The notes: generated by a model not told the origin, from the sequence alone. A stretch of DNA of 64,000 nt from Mycobacterium adipatum (GCF_001644575.1 NZ_CP015596.1:4898001-4962000), one strand, 5' to 3'; shown: positions 27,862 to 37,232, counted from the first letter of the stretch. Made by a program: numbers and translations.

Positions 27862-29696
27862 CTGATCTCCAGCCCCGCCAGATCGCCCGCGGCACGCCAG
27901 TCGGCGATCAGGTCATCGAAGGCGTAGAAACCGGGCGCATAGAAGTCGCCGAGGAAGCCCCCGTTGCGTACCGCGCTACCGCGCCCCTCGTTGTTGTAAT
28001 AGCCGGGCGTGCAGGATAGTTCGAAGGCCGAGTTGTCGATCGAGAGTTCCCGCACGGTCGCCACCCAGCTCTCCTGGCCCTGCTGGCTCGGTTCCACCGT
28101 GGTGGCACCGCGGCGCTGGGCCTCGGAGATGATGTAGGCGATGTGGCGGGCCTGCTGCTCGAACATCGCGGTGGTGTTGGCCGACACCCCGCCCTGGATG
28201 AAGCCCATGAAGAACTGGTTGGGGAATCCGCGGCTGGTCATCCCGTGCAGCGTCTTGTAGTCGTCGCGCCAGTGGTCGAACAGCGAGAGTCCGTCGCGGC
28301 CGGTGATCCGCTCGATCGCGAACCGCCGGTGGATCTCGGTGGAGATCTCGAAGCCGCTGGCGAAGATCACGCAATCGACCTCGTATTCCACGCCGTCAGC
28401 GACGATGCCCTTCTCGGTCAGCCGCTGCACACCCTTGGAAGCCGAGACGTCCACCAAGGTGACGTTGGGCCGGTTGAAGGTGTCCAGATAGTGTTCACTG
28501 GAGGTCGGCCGCTTACACATGAAACGGTAGTACGGCTTGAGCGCCTCGGCGGTGCCCGGGTCGGTGACGATCTCGGCGACGCGGCGACGCAGCCGCTCCA
28601 TGATCTTGTAGTCCTCTTCCTCCCGGAACGCCATGATCTGCTCGATACTCACCGAGGCGGGATCGTCGCTGGCCGCGATCCGGGCCGTCAGGTTCCGCCC
28701 GAGCTCAGTCCAGAAGTCACACACCAGATCCGGTTCGCCGAACACCACTCCGACGAACGGTGACCAGTTGTGGAAGTTGCGCTTGCGTTCCTCCTGCCAG
28801 CCCGGCTGCAGCGCTGCAGCCCACTCCGCGTCGGTGGGCGGGTTGGACCGCTCGTCGACCGAGGAGGGGGTCCGCTGGAACACGAAGAGTTCTTTGGCGT
28901 CGCGGCCGAGGTGCGGCACCAGCTGGATGCCGGTCGCACCGGTGCCGACCAGCGCCACCCGCTTGTCGGCGAGCTTGTGCAGCCCGCCGTCGGCGTCACC
29001 TCCGGTGTAGTCGTAATCCCAACGTGCCGAATGAAAGACGTGTCCGGAGAAGTCCTTGATACCGGGGATCCCCGGCAGCTTCGGCCGGTTATAGGAGCCC
29101 TGCGCCATCACCACGAACCGGGCCCGGATCTCGTCGCCGCGGTCGGTGCTGATCTGCCACCGCTGCGTGGCATCCTCCCAGCACAGTTCCCGCACCTGGG
29201 TGGAGAACAGCGCACCGTCGTACAGTCCGAAGTGCTTCCCGATATTGCGGCAGTGCTGCAGGATCTCGGCGCCGTCGGCGAACTTCTTGCTCGGCATGAA
29301 GTCGAGCTCTTCGAGCAGCGGGATGTAACAGTACGCGTCGTTGTCGCATTGGATTCCGGGGAACCGGTTCCAGTACCACACCCCGCCGAAGTCACCGGCC
29401 ATCTCGATGACCCGGATCCCCTCGACCCCGGCCTTCTTCAGGTAGGCCCCGGCCAGCAGACCCGCGAAACCGCCACCGAGGATGACGACGTCGACGTCCT
29501 CGACGACCGGGTCCCGTTCGACGACCGTCGTGTACGGGTCCACCTCGTAGAATTCGGCGAGATCGTCCTCGAGCTCCAGGTATTGGTCGGCGCCGTCGGG
29601 TCGCAGCCGTTTCGCCCGTTCGGCGGCGTACTTCTCGCGCAGCGCCGGAATGTCGATATCGGCCGGGGGGTCCGTCGGTCCGCACGGGGTCGTCAT
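27858..29696 (-). CDS. Baeyer-Villiger flavin monooxygenase
   Basis: A 612-residue type I BVMO that inserts oxygen next to a ketone (ketone to ester or lactone) using FAD and NADPH. FAD-binding GGGFAG lies at 74-79; the BVMO fingerprint FSGHVFHSARWDY at 216-228; and the NADPH motif GTGATG at 251-256. An N-terminal extension of about 60 residues before the FAD domain (PALREKYAAERAKRLRPDG) is typical of the cyclopentadecanone- and steroid-type BVMO group. Start ATG 29696 overlaps the stop of the LLM gene. Substrate unknown. Confidence 0.93.
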   Translation of the reverse strand: MTTPCGPTDPPADIDIPALREKYAAERAKRLRPDGADQYLELEDDLAEFYEVDPYTTVVERDPVVEDVDVVILGGGFAGLLAGAYLKKAGVEGIRVIEMAGDFGGVWYWNRFPGIQCDNDAYCYIPLLEELDFMPSKKFADGAEILQHCRNIGKHFGLYDGALFSTQVRELCWEDATQRWQISTDRGDEIRARFVVMAQGSYNRPKLPGIPGIKDFSGHVFHSARWDYDYTGGDADGGLHKLADKRVALVGTGATGIQLVPHLGRDAKELFVFQRTPSSVDERSNPPTDAEWAAALQPGWQEERKRNFHNWSPFVGVVFGEPDLVCDFWTELGRNLTARIAASDDPASVSIEQIMAFREEEDYKIMERLRRRVAEIVTDPGTAEALKPYYRFMCKRPTSSEHYLDTFNRPNVTLVDVSASKGVQRLTEKGIVADGVEYEVDCVIFASGFEISTEIHRRFAIERITGRDGLSLFDHWRDDYKTLHGMTSRGFPNQFFMGFIQGGVSANTTAMFEQQARHIAYIISEAQRRGATTVEPSQQGQESWVATVRELSIDNSAFELSCTPGYYNNEGRGSAVRNGGFLGDFYAPGFYAFDDLIADWRAAGDLAGLEIR

Positions 29697-30874
29697 GCGA
29701 GAGCGTTCTCCGGCAGCGCGGCGGGATGCAACGGGGCGGCCATCTCGTGCACCGCGGGCAGTACCTCCTGGGCGAACAGTCGGGTGCTTTCCATGGCGTC
29801 CTCATACGGCATGGTGCCGAACTGCGGGACGATCGTCACCTCGGAGAACGAGCACGCCTGTTGTGCGGCCTTCAGCTTCTCGAACACCACTTCCGGGGTC
29901 CCGATCAGCAGATTGGAGGCGTGGTATCCGGGCGGGCCGCCCTTCTTCTGGTCGCCCACCTGCGAGGCCAGCACCGCGGTCGCGGTGGCTTCGCGCGCGG
30001 CGTAGGCCTCATACCCCTTGACGCCGTTGAAGTTGGACGCGTCGGCAAATCCGTAGTGGACGTTGACATCCCGGTTCGCCGTCCAGATCCACTCCTCGGT
30101 CAGCGCGGCCAGCTTGTCGTCATCCTTGGCCGTGCAGTACATGAACATCACGTTCTTGGGCTGACACGGCTCGAAGCCCTCCTCGGCGCGGAAGGTGTTG
30201 ACCTTGCGGACCTCCTCGCCGGCATCCCAGATCGGCTTGTTGCCGACGAACAGCGGCACCATGCCGCGCCGCGACAGGATCTCCAGCGATTCCGCGGTCG
30301 AGGACGAACTGTAGATCCGCGAGAACAGGTCCTTGCTGATCGGTTCGGGTCGCAACGACATCTCCGGGAAGCTGAAGATCTCTCCGTCATAGGAGAACCG
30401 CTCCCCACCGAACGCCAACTCCAGGATGTCGAGGGTTTCGTTGAAGCGCTGCCTGCTCTGCTCGCGTGGCACGCCGACGGCGTCGAACTCGCTCTTGGAC
30501 ACTCCCCGCCCGATGCCGATGGTGTCGTACCGGCCATTGGAGACGATGTCCAGATAGGCGATCTGGTGCGCCAGGCGCACCGGGTTCCACCACGGCGCGA
30601 CCGCCACGAAGGTGCCCAGACTGACTCGCTCGGTCCGCCCGGCGAAATACGTCAGGGCCTGGATCGGGTTGGGCGTCATACCATATGGGGTGCCCTGGTG
30701 CTCGGGGAACCAGATCCCGTCGTAGCCCAGCGGCTCGGCCAGGTCGCCGAGCGCCAACGCGGCCTGCACGCACACGTGGTCCGGTGTGGTGGGCGCGGCG
30801 CGGAAATCACCCGCCATCACCCGTTCCCAGTCGCGCGAGTTCTGCGCACCCGTACCCAGATTGACCTTCATCAT
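29693..30874 (-). CDS. LLM-class flavin-dependent monooxygenase
   Basis: A 393-residue bacterial-luciferase-like TIM-barrel enzyme using reduced FMN (or F420). Motifs: LAEPLGYDGIWFPEHQGTPYGM, RVSLGTFVAVAPWWNPVRLAHQIAYLDIVSNGRYDTIGIGRG and the late CSFSEVTIVPQFG. The family includes type II BVMOs and alkane or terpenoid monooxygenases. It is coupled to the type I BVMO by an ATGA overlap. Two consecutive ATGs (30874 and 30871) could start. The Rieske oxygenase gene lies upstream, behind a hairpin. Confidence 0.88.
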   Translation of the reverse strand: MMKVNLGTGAQNSRDWERVMAGDFRAAPTTPDHVCVQAALALGDLAEPLGYDGIWFPEHQGTPYGMTPNPIQALTYFAGRTERVSLGTFVAVAPWWNPVRLAHQIAYLDIVSNGRYDTIGIGRGVSKSEFDAVGVPREQSRQRFNETLDILELAFGGERFSYDGEIFSFPEMSLRPEPISKDLFSRIYSSSSTAESLEILSRRGMVPLFVGNKPIWDAGEEVRKVNTFRAEEGFEPCQPKNVMFMYCTAKDDDKLAALTEEWIWTANRDVNVHYGFADASNFNGVKGYEAYAAREATATAVLASQVGDQKKGGPPGYHASNLLIGTPEVVFEKLKAAQQACSFSEVTIVPQFGTMPYEDAMESTRLFAQEVLPAVHEMAAPLHPAALPENALA

Positions 30875-30890
30875 CGTCTCCTTTGCCTGT

Positions 30891-30939
30891 GATTTGTGGA
30901 GTCTTAGCCGGACTCATTACGGCTAAGACTCCACAAATC
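30891..30939 (-). terminator. 20-bp perfect hairpin between Rieske oxygenase and LLM genes
   Basis: Arms 30891-30910 (GATTTGTGGAGTCTTAGCCG) and 30920-30939 are perfectly complementary around a 9-nt loop. The hairpin begins 1 bp after the Rieske stop codon and ends 16 bp before the LLM gene. In the leftward operon it can act as a terminator or attenuator, or protect the upstream mRNA segment. No T-tract. Confidence 0.75.
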
Positions 30940-30940
30940 G

Positions 30941-32365
30941 CTAGATGTCGTGGGGTTCTCCGCTGCCCATGTACTTGGACAGCTGGTAATGCAGGTTCAC
31001 GGTGCTGCGTTCCCGATACGGATTGGGCAGCGTGCCGGGGAAGCCGGCCGACTTCATGCCCTGCTGCACGGCGGCCATATTGGAAAAGTCCTGTGGCAGA
31101 ACCGAAAGCCAGTTCGGTGAATCCTTCGGCGTATAGACCCACTCCGTCTGGGGTTCACCCCCTTCGGGGTACAGCTCGAAGACGGCGACCTCGAAGATGC
31201 ACTTGTTGGGGTCATAGCTCGGATCGGGACGCGCGGCATAACACAGCGCACTGGTCAGCCCCTGTCCCACTTGGAAGTTCGGGAAGATCTGCCAGGCCGT
31301 TCCGCTCTGGCCCAGGATATCGGGCGGGATGGTCGGCCATATCACGCCGCGGGCCTCGTCATCGCGGCGCGCCGAGGCCAGCCAGTGCGCCAGCACCTGA
31401 TCGGCCGGAGTGCCCTCGGGCAACTCATCGACCAGCCGCTTGGCGGCCTCCACCAGCGTCCTCGTCGTCGTCGCGTTGGTCTCTTCCATGGTGTAGACCT
31501 GCATCTCGGCGGTGGAGATGCGCGGGTCACCGGTACCGAGCCGGATCTTGGACTTGGTCTCGTCCATGCCCTTGGGGGCGTCATAACCGATATTGCTGTG
31601 CTTGCCCTGGGCCTTGGCCCAACCCTTGAACTCGCCGAACTTGTTGAACTCCGGGTGGGTGGTGAACACGTGGTAGGTCTCGTTGAAGGCCTCCATCGCG
31701 ACTTTCCAGTTGCAGTCGAAGTACAGCCATTTGCGCCACTTGTAGCGCATGTTCTCCAGGCCGAACGGATCCAGGATCTTCGCGGCCGGCATCAGGTAGT
31801 CGGCCAGCGACTCGGCCTCGGGGTCCATGTTGATGAACAACCAGCCACCCCAGGTGTCCACCTGCACCGGCGCCAGGTGCGTGTTCGCCGGGGTGAGCTT
31901 GCCCTGCCAGTCGTCCTGCTCGCGGATGTGCGTACAGGTGCCGTCCAGACCATAGGTCCAGCCGTGGAACCCGCAGACGAAGGACTTGCGCGCCCGGCCC
32001 ACGGCGTTCTTGGCGCCCTCCGGGTTGTCGATCAGCTTGCGCCCGCGGTGCATGCACACGTTGTGGTGGGCCGTGAACGAATCGGCCGAGTTCCCTGTGC
32101 CGGTGCGCACCACGATGATCGAGTCGTCGAGGATGTCGTAGGTCAGATAGCCGCCCACCTCGGGGATCTCATCGACCCGGCCCACCTGCTGCCACACCTT
32201 GCGCCACAGTCTGTCTCGTTCATTGCGCGCGTACTCCGGACAGATGTACGCATCGACAGGGATGGTCATCGCCGACGACAGATCCTCGGCGACCCGCCCC
32301 GTGGCGTCGTCGGGTTCGGCATCCACCTCGATGGTGGCGTCGAGATCGGATTCGGTGTGCGTCAC
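30941..32365 (-). CDS. Rieske non-haem iron ring-hydroxylating oxygenase, alpha subunit
   Basis: A 474-residue oxygenase. The Rieske [2Fe-2S] ligands are CMHRG (Cys104, His106) and CGFHGW (Cys131, His134). The catalytic mononuclear iron site is in NETYHVFTTHPE (His232, His237), preceded by KVAMEAF. It hydroxylates aromatic or alicyclic substrates and needs electrons from a ferredoxin and reductase; none is encoded in this island. No beta subunit gene is present, so it is probably an alpha-only enzyme. It is 12 bp downstream of the SDR gene that starts the operon. Confidence 0.93.
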   Translation of the reverse strand: MTHTESDLDATIEVDAEPDDATGRVAEDLSSAMTIPVDAYICPEYARNERDRLWRKVWQQVGRVDEIPEVGGYLTYDILDDSIIVVRTGTGNSADSFTAHHNVCMHRGRKLIDNPEGAKNAVGRARKSFVCGFHGWTYGLDGTCTHIREQDDWQGKLTPANTHLAPVQVDTWGGWLFINMDPEAESLADYLMPAAKILDPFGLENMRYKWRKWLYFDCNWKVAMEAFNETYHVFTTHPEFNKFGEFKGWAKAQGKHSNIGYDAPKGMDETKSKIRLGTGDPRISTAEMQVYTMEETNATTTRTLVEAAKRLVDELPEGTPADQVLAHWLASARRDDEARGVIWPTIPPDILGQSGTAWQIFPNFQVGQGLTSALCYAARPDPSYDPNKCIFEVAVFELYPEGGEPQTEWVYTPKDSPNWLSVLPQDFSNMAAVQQGMKSAGFPGTLPNPYRERSTVNLHYQLSKYMGSGEPHDI

Positions 32366-32377
32366 CTGTTTGTCCTT

Positions 32378-33223
32378 TCAGATCCGACGGATCGCGCTGC
32401 GGAAGTTGTCGTCCTTGAGGAACAGCGAGGTGTTGTCCGCCCCGAGGTGCGTCCAGCGCAGGTTGAGCCCGCCGTCGACGAGCAGCGTCTGCCCGGTGAC
32501 ATAGCCTGCGAGATCGGACAGCAGAAACATGATCGCGCCGGCCTGCTCGAGCGGGGTTCCCCGGCGCCCCATGGCGATTGCGGCGCGGTCCCGTTCGGGG
32601 TCCTCCTCGACGTAGGTGGCCGACGCCGCGGTCTCGGTGACCCCGGGTGCGACGGCATTGACGCGGATACCGTACGGGGCCAGTTCGACGCCCAGGGTCC
32701 TGGTCGCGGCGACGACAGCGGCCTTGGCCGTGCCGTAGGCGATGTGGAACGGTGCGCTGTTCATCCCGCTGATCGAGGACACCGACACGATCGAGCCGGG
32801 GCCACCGGCGGCACGGATCTCGGCAGCGACCGCCTGGCTCATGAAGAACATCGTCTCCAGGTTTGCGGTGAACAGGTCCCGCCAGTCCGATCGTGTGACA
32901 CGGGTGGCCGGCATCCAGGTCTCCGGCGCGGCGCCGCCCGCGATGTTCACCAGACCGTAGAGCGACCCGTCCGCGGAGCGGGCGGCCTCCAGCACCGTCG
33001 CGATGCCCTCGTCGGTCGCGGCGTCGGCGGTCACCGGTATCACCGGCAGCCCACTGTCGGCCAGTGGCGCGACATGGGTGTCCAGGTTGGCCCGCGAGCG
33101 GCTCACCGCGATGACCGTGGCGCCGGCCTCGGCCGCCAGCCGCGTGACCGTGGTCCCGATTCCGCCTCCGCCGGCACCGGAGACGACGACGATTCGCCCG
33201 TCGAGCCTCAGGTGGTCAGCCAT
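32378..33223 (-). CDS. SDR-family oxidoreductase
   Basis: A 281-residue classical SDR. Cofactor loop VVVSGAGGGGIGTTVTRLA, NIAGGAAPE (NNAG variant), catalytic Ser in VSVSSISGMN, YGTAK (Tyr and Lys) and the C-terminal GQTLLVDGGLNLRW. First gene of the leftward catabolic operon, right at the divergent promoter. It likely oxidises the alcohol or dihydrodiol made by the neighbouring Rieske oxygenase to the ketone used by the BVMO (inference). Start ATG 33223. Confidence 0.9.
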   Translation of the reverse strand: MADHLRLDGRIVVVSGAGGGGIGTTVTRLAAEAGATVIAVSRSRANLDTHVAPLADSGLPVIPVTADAATDEGIATVLEAARSADGSLYGLVNIAGGAAPETWMPATRVTRSDWRDLFTANLETMFFMSQAVAAEIRAAGGPGSIVSVSSISGMNSAPFHIAYGTAKAAVVAATRTLGVELAPYGIRVNAVAPGVTETAASATYVEEDPERDRAAIAMGRRGTPLEQAGAIMFLLSDLAGYVTGQTLLVDGGLNLRWTHLGADNTSLFLKDDNFRSAIRRI

Positions 33224-33260
33224 GTCCCGCTGCTCTCGACCCGCCGAAGTCGGCGATCAT

Positions 33261-33368
33261 TTGTCCGTACAACATATGCCGCTCTACTCATTGGAGAACA
33301 CTATTCCGCAGCGGTTATGTGGCCGTCAAGAGCGATCCGCGACCGTGTTCGGACTATTGTCTGGACTA
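33261..33368. promoter_or_regulatory. Two GT-N4-AC operator candidates in the divergent promoter
   Basis: TTGTCCGTACAA (33261-33272) and TTGTCTGGACTA (33357-33368) share TTGTC-N-G-N-AC-N-A. They sit 37 bp and 25 bp from the two divergent start codons (33223 and 33394). HutC-type GntR regulators, one of which is encoded second in the rightward operon, bind GT-N4-AC-type palindromes. The 170-bp gap shows no other clear structure. Confidence 0.5.
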
Positions 33369-33393
33369 GGTGTGAGTTGATAGCGTCCAGCAC

Positions 33394-34986
33394 ATGAGCA
33401 TCGCGCAGACCGGGCGGTATCCAGTCGGGTCGCCACCGGACACCGCCGCCGGCTGGTTGCTGACCCGTCTCACGGCGCCCAGCAGGCTGTTCGGCGCCAA
33501 CGGTCTGCGCACCGGTCCCGACGGACGCCTGTACATCGCGCAGGTGACCGGGAGTCAGGTCAGCGCACTGGATGTGGGCACCGGCGAGATCGAGACCATC
33601 TGCGCCAAGGGCGGCGACATCGTCGCCCCCGATGATCTGGCCTTCGGCGCCGACGGTGGCCTGTACGCGACCGAGGTGATGGACGGCCGGGTCAGTGCAC
33701 GCGACGCGTCCGGGACCGCCCGCGTGCTACGCGACGATCTGCCGTCGGCCAACGGCATCACCTTCCATCAGGGCCGATTGTTCGTCAACGAGTGCCGCGA
33801 TGGCGGCCGATTGCTGGAGATGGACCTCACCGGCGGCGAACCACGGCTCATCCTGGCCGACCTGCCCTCCCCCAACGCCATGGAGGTCGGGCCCGACGGG
33901 CTGCTGTACTTCCCGGTGATGACCGCCAATCAGATCTGGCGGGTACATCCCGACGGTGGCGAGACCGAGGTCGTGGCCGGTGATCTCGGGGTACCGGACT
34001 CGGTCAAATTCGATGCCGACGGCACCATCGTGTCCACCCAGGTCGCCAGCGGTCAGGTGTTGCGCATCGATCCGCGCACCGGAGCCAAGACCGTGCTGTG
34101 CACCTTGACCCCCGGGTTGGACAACTGCGCGTTCGTCGACGGTCGGCTGTTCGTCTCCCACTTCACCGGCGCCATCACCGAGATCCTCGGGAACGGCGAT
34201 ACGCGCGCACTGCTGCCCGGCGGACTGAACTGGCCGCTCGACATCGTCGTCGGCGCAGACGGCCTGCTGTATGTCGCCGACGGAACCTATCTCTACCGCG
34301 TGCGTGCCGGTGGCGCACCGCAGACCGTCGGCATGCTGTTCAGCCCCGGTTACCCGGGGTTCGTGCGCGGGCTGACCGTGGCCGGGCCCGGCGAGTTCGT
34401 GGTCACCACGTCGGGCGGGCAGGTCGCCCGCTACCGCCCCGCCGACAACGAAACCACCTATCTGGCAGACGGTCTGGACCAGCTCTACGGAGTCACCCTG
34501 TTGCCCGACGGCACCCCGGTCGTCGTCGAACAGGGCACCGGACGGGTACTTGCCGTCAGTGGCTCCGGCACGCAGGTACTGGCCGCGGATCTGGATACCC
34601 CGGTCGGGGTGACCACCGATGCCGACGGGACCGTCCTGGTGTCGGTGGCCGGGGCGGTGCTGCGCGTGACGGCGTCGGGAACCGAGACCGTCGTCGACGG
34701 TCTCGTCACTCCGCACGGCATCCTGGTGGGCGCCGGCACGCTGTACATCCTCGACGCCGGCACCAAGTCCGTCATCGCCGTCGACCTCACCACCGGAGCA
34801 CGCCGCACCCTGGCCGCCGGACTACCGGTCGGGGCACCACCGGGCGTCACGCCGAAACCGCTACGCGGGATGCCTCCGTTCTCCGGCCCGCAGGGCCCAT
34901 TCGCCGGCCTCACGGCGGGACCCGATGGCACACTTTACTTTTCGGCCGACGGCGAGGGCAGCGTGTTCGCGCTGCGACCGGCGTGA
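33394..34986 (+). CDS. SMP-30/gluconolactonase-like beta-propeller protein
   Basis: A 530-residue protein with many repeats of the blade motif PDGxLY (for example NGLRTGPDGRLYIAQV, DLAFGADGGLYATEV, NAMEVGPDGLLYFPV, DIVVGADGLLYVADG). It probably forms two propeller-like sections (about 20-290 and 300-530). No signal peptide is visible. The SMP-30 superfamily includes lactonases, so a role in opening the lactone made by the BVMO is attractive; no catalytic metal site was assigned with confidence. First gene of the rightward operon; its stop overlaps the GntR start. Confidence 0.75.
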   Translation: MSIAQTGRYPVGSPPDTAAGWLLTRLTAPSRLFGANGLRTGPDGRLYIAQVTGSQVSALDVGTGEIETICAKGGDIVAPDDLAFGADGGLYATEVMDGRVSARDASGTARVLRDDLPSANGITFHQGRLFVNECRDGGRLLEMDLTGGEPRLILADLPSPNAMEVGPDGLLYFPVMTANQIWRVHPDGGETEVVAGDLGVPDSVKFDADGTIVSTQVASGQVLRIDPRTGAKTVLCTLTPGLDNCAFVDGRLFVSHFTGAITEILGNGDTRALLPGGLNWPLDIVVGADGLLYVADGTYLYRVRAGGAPQTVGMLFSPGYPGFVRGLTVAGPGEFVVTTSGGQVARYRPADNETTYLADGLDQLYGVTLLPDGTPVVVEQGTGRVLAVSGSGTQVLAADLDTPVGVTTDADGTVLVSVAGAVLRVTASGTETVVDGLVTPHGILVGAGTLYILDAGTKSVIAVDLTTGARRTLAAGLPVGAPPGVTPKPLRGMPPFSGPQGPFAGLTAGPDGTLYFSADGEGSVFALRPA

Positions 34987-35735
34987 CACCGCGCACGGCC
35001 GAAGCGGCCGAGCACCGCTACCTGCAGGTGGCCCGGACACTGCGCAAGGAGATCGTGGACGGGGTCTACCCCGTCGGATCGCAACTGCCCACCGAGCACG
35101 AACTGTGCGACCGCTTCGCGGTCAGCCGGTACACCGTGCGCGAAGCGCTACGCCGGCTCCGTGACGACAACCTGGTGTCCTCGCGGCCGCGGACCGGCAC
35201 CCTGGTGGTACCGCGCCCGTCGACGAGTTCCTATGCCCAGGACGTGATGTCGATCGACGACCTGTTGGCGTTCGCGGCGGGGACGCACTTCGAGATCGAG
35301 TCCAATGCGATGGTGACCATCGACACCGAACTGGCCGGGCGCACGGGACTGCGGCCGGGCGAGCAGTGGCTTGCGGTGCGCGGCTACCGTCGGGACGCCG
35401 TGGCGAACACCCCGATCTGTCGCACCGAGTACTACGTGAACCGGGCCTTCGCGGCGGTCGGCCGGATGCTGCAGCGCAATTCGGGTCCGATCTTCCCGCT
35501 CATCGAGGATCTCTATGGAGTCAGCATCACCGAGGTGCATCAGGAGATCACCGCGGTCGCGCTGCCTGCCGATCTCGCCGTGCTGCTCGACGCGGACGCC
35601 GGGGCCCCCGCACTGCAGATGCAGCGCAGCTACCGGACCTCCGACGGAGAGGTTGCCCAGGTCACCGTCAACACCCACCCGGCGTCCCGGTATCGGCATT
35701 CGATGACCATGCGCCGCGTCAAGGACCAACCGTGA
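34983..35735 (+). CDS. GntR-family regulator (HutC subfamily, UTRA domain)
   Basis: A 250-residue regulator with the GntR winged helix RYLQVARTLRKEIVDGVYPVGSQLPTEHELCDRFAVSRYTVREALRRL (about 12-60). A C-terminal UTRA ligand-binding domain (about 85-245) contains WLAVRGYRRD, TEYYVNRAFAAVG and VHQEITAVALP. The GTG start overlaps the stop of the propeller gene. It probably senses a pathway substrate or CoA intermediate and controls both divergent operons. Confidence 0.92.
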   Translation: MTPRTAEAAEHRYLQVARTLRKEIVDGVYPVGSQLPTEHELCDRFAVSRYTVREALRRLRDDNLVSSRPRTGTLVVPRPSTSSYAQDVMSIDDLLAFAAGTHFEIESNAMVTIDTELAGRTGLRPGEQWLAVRGYRRDAVANTPICRTEYYVNRAFAAVGRMLQRNSGPIFPLIEDLYGVSITEVHQEITAVALPADLAVLLDADAGAPALQMQRSYRTSDGEVAQVTVNTHPASRYRHSMTMRRVKDQP

Positions 35736-37231
35736 GCACACTCGCCGCCGCGCTTGGCACTGCGGCACAAGAGCGTCCGGACCGGGTGCTCATCGTCGAC
35801 GGAGACGTCGAACTGAGCACCGCCACGTTGTACCGGCAGGCGGGGGCCCTGGCCACCTCGATGTCACGGCGGATGCGCGTGGGCAGCGTGGTGTCCTTCA
35901 TGTTGCCCAACTGGCACGAGGCCGCCATCGTCTATCTGGCCGCGGCGATCTCCGGCATGGTGGTCAATCCGATCCTGCCGTCGCTGCGCGACAGCGAACT
36001 GCGGTTCATCCTGTCCGACGCGGACGTGCGGATGATCGTCATCCCCGGGCAGTTTCGCGGATTCGACTACGCCGCGATGCTGTCGCGGGTGACCGCCGAG
36101 ATGCCCGCGCCGCCCGAGGTCGTCGTGGTACGCGGGGAACATCCGGGGCAGACACCGCTGCCCGAACTGCTCGAAGCGCCGGCCGCCGCCGCGTCGGAGT
36201 CGGACCCCGCCGCGGCGCGCATGATCATGTACACCTCGGGTACCACCGGCCGGCCCAAGGGGGTTCTGCACAGCGATGAGTCGATCGAAGGCCTGATCCG
36301 CCAGATCGGTCGATACTGGCGCATCGATGCGGGTGACACGTTCCTGGTGCCTTCACCGATCGCTCATGTCGGCGGGTCCATCTACGCCTTCGAATGCCCC
36401 TTGCTGCTCGGCTCGAGCGCCGTGCTGATGGACACGTGGGACCCTGATGCCGCGGTCGCACTCATGCAGCAGCATCGGGTCACCCACATGGCCGGTGCCA
36501 CACCGTTTCTGGACGGTTTGCTCGGCGCCGCCGAACGCGCCGGCAGCCGGTTGCCGGATCTGAAGGTGTTCATCTGCGGTGGCGCGTCGGTGCCTCCGGC
36601 GCTGATCCGCAGGGCAGCAGACTATTTCGACAACGCGGTCGTGACCCGTGTGTACGGGTCCACCGAGGTTCCGGTAACCACCGTGGGTTCCCTGGAATGC
36701 GCGGATCGTGCGGCCGACACCGACGGACACGCAGGCATCGCCGAGATCACGATCGTCGACGGCGAGATCCGGGTGCGGGGCCCGCAGATGTGCAAGGGGT
36801 ACCTACACCGGGAGGATGGCGCGTCGGCGCTCGACGAGAACGGGTACTTCCGTACCGGAGATCTCGGCCATCTCACCGCCGACGGTCACCTGGTGGTGAC
36901 CGGGCGCGCGAAGGACATCATCATCCGCAACGGCGAGAACATCTCCCCCAAGGAAGTCGAGGACATCCTGATCGGCCATCCGGAGATCGCCGAGATCGCC
37001 GTCGTGGGGATCCCCGATGCGCGCACCGGCGAGCGGGCGTGCGCGGTGATCGTTCCGCACGCCCGCAGCATCCCCGGGCTCGCCGATCTGCGCGATCTGC
37101 TGACCGCGCACGGCGTCGCCAGGTTCAAGACCCCCGAGCAGGTGGTCGTCTGGGATGCGTTGCCCAAGAACGATGCCGGAAAGGTGCTCAAGCACCAGAT
37201 CCGGGCCACGCTGAGCAAGGGGGGCAACTGA
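35732..37231 (+). CDS. Acyl-CoA ligase (AMP-forming), first of two
   Basis: A 499-residue ANL-superfamily ligase activating a carboxylic acid as its CoA thioester. P-loop IMYTSGTTGRPKGVLHS (about residues 168-184), A5 motif VYGSTEVPVTT, A7 YFRTGDLG, A8 hinge GRAKDIIIRNGENISPKEVE and the A10 lysine in PKNDAGKVLKHQ. The GTG start overlaps the GntR stop. Substrate unknown; most like FadD-type ligases for cyclic or aromatic acids. Confidence 0.93.
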   Translation: MSTLAAALGTAAQERPDRVLIVDGDVELSTATLYRQAGALATSMSRRMRVGSVVSFMLPNWHEAAIVYLAAAISGMVVNPILPSLRDSELRFILSDADVRMIVIPGQFRGFDYAAMLSRVTAEMPAPPEVVVVRGEHPGQTPLPELLEAPAAAASESDPAAARMIMYTSGTTGRPKGVLHSDESIEGLIRQIGRYWRIDAGDTFLVPSPIAHVGGSIYAFECPLLLGSSAVLMDTWDPDAAVALMQQHRVTHMAGATPFLDGLLGAAERAGSRLPDLKVFICGGASVPPALIRRAADYFDNAVVTRVYGSTEVPVTTVGSLECADRAADTDGHAGIAEITIVDGEIRVRGPQMCKGYLHREDGASALDENGYFRTGDLGHLTADGHLVVTGRAKDIIIRNGENISPKEVEDILIGHPEIAEIAVVGIPDARTGERACAVIVPHARSIPGLADLRDLLTAHGVARFKTPEQVVVWDALPKNDAGKVLKHQIRATLSKGGN

Positions 37232-37232
37232 C

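Noticed and set aside
34098-34982. 295-codon extension upstream of the GntR gene
   Set aside because: It overlaps the propeller gene in another frame and is Arg/His-rich; GTG 34983 is coupled to the previous stop.
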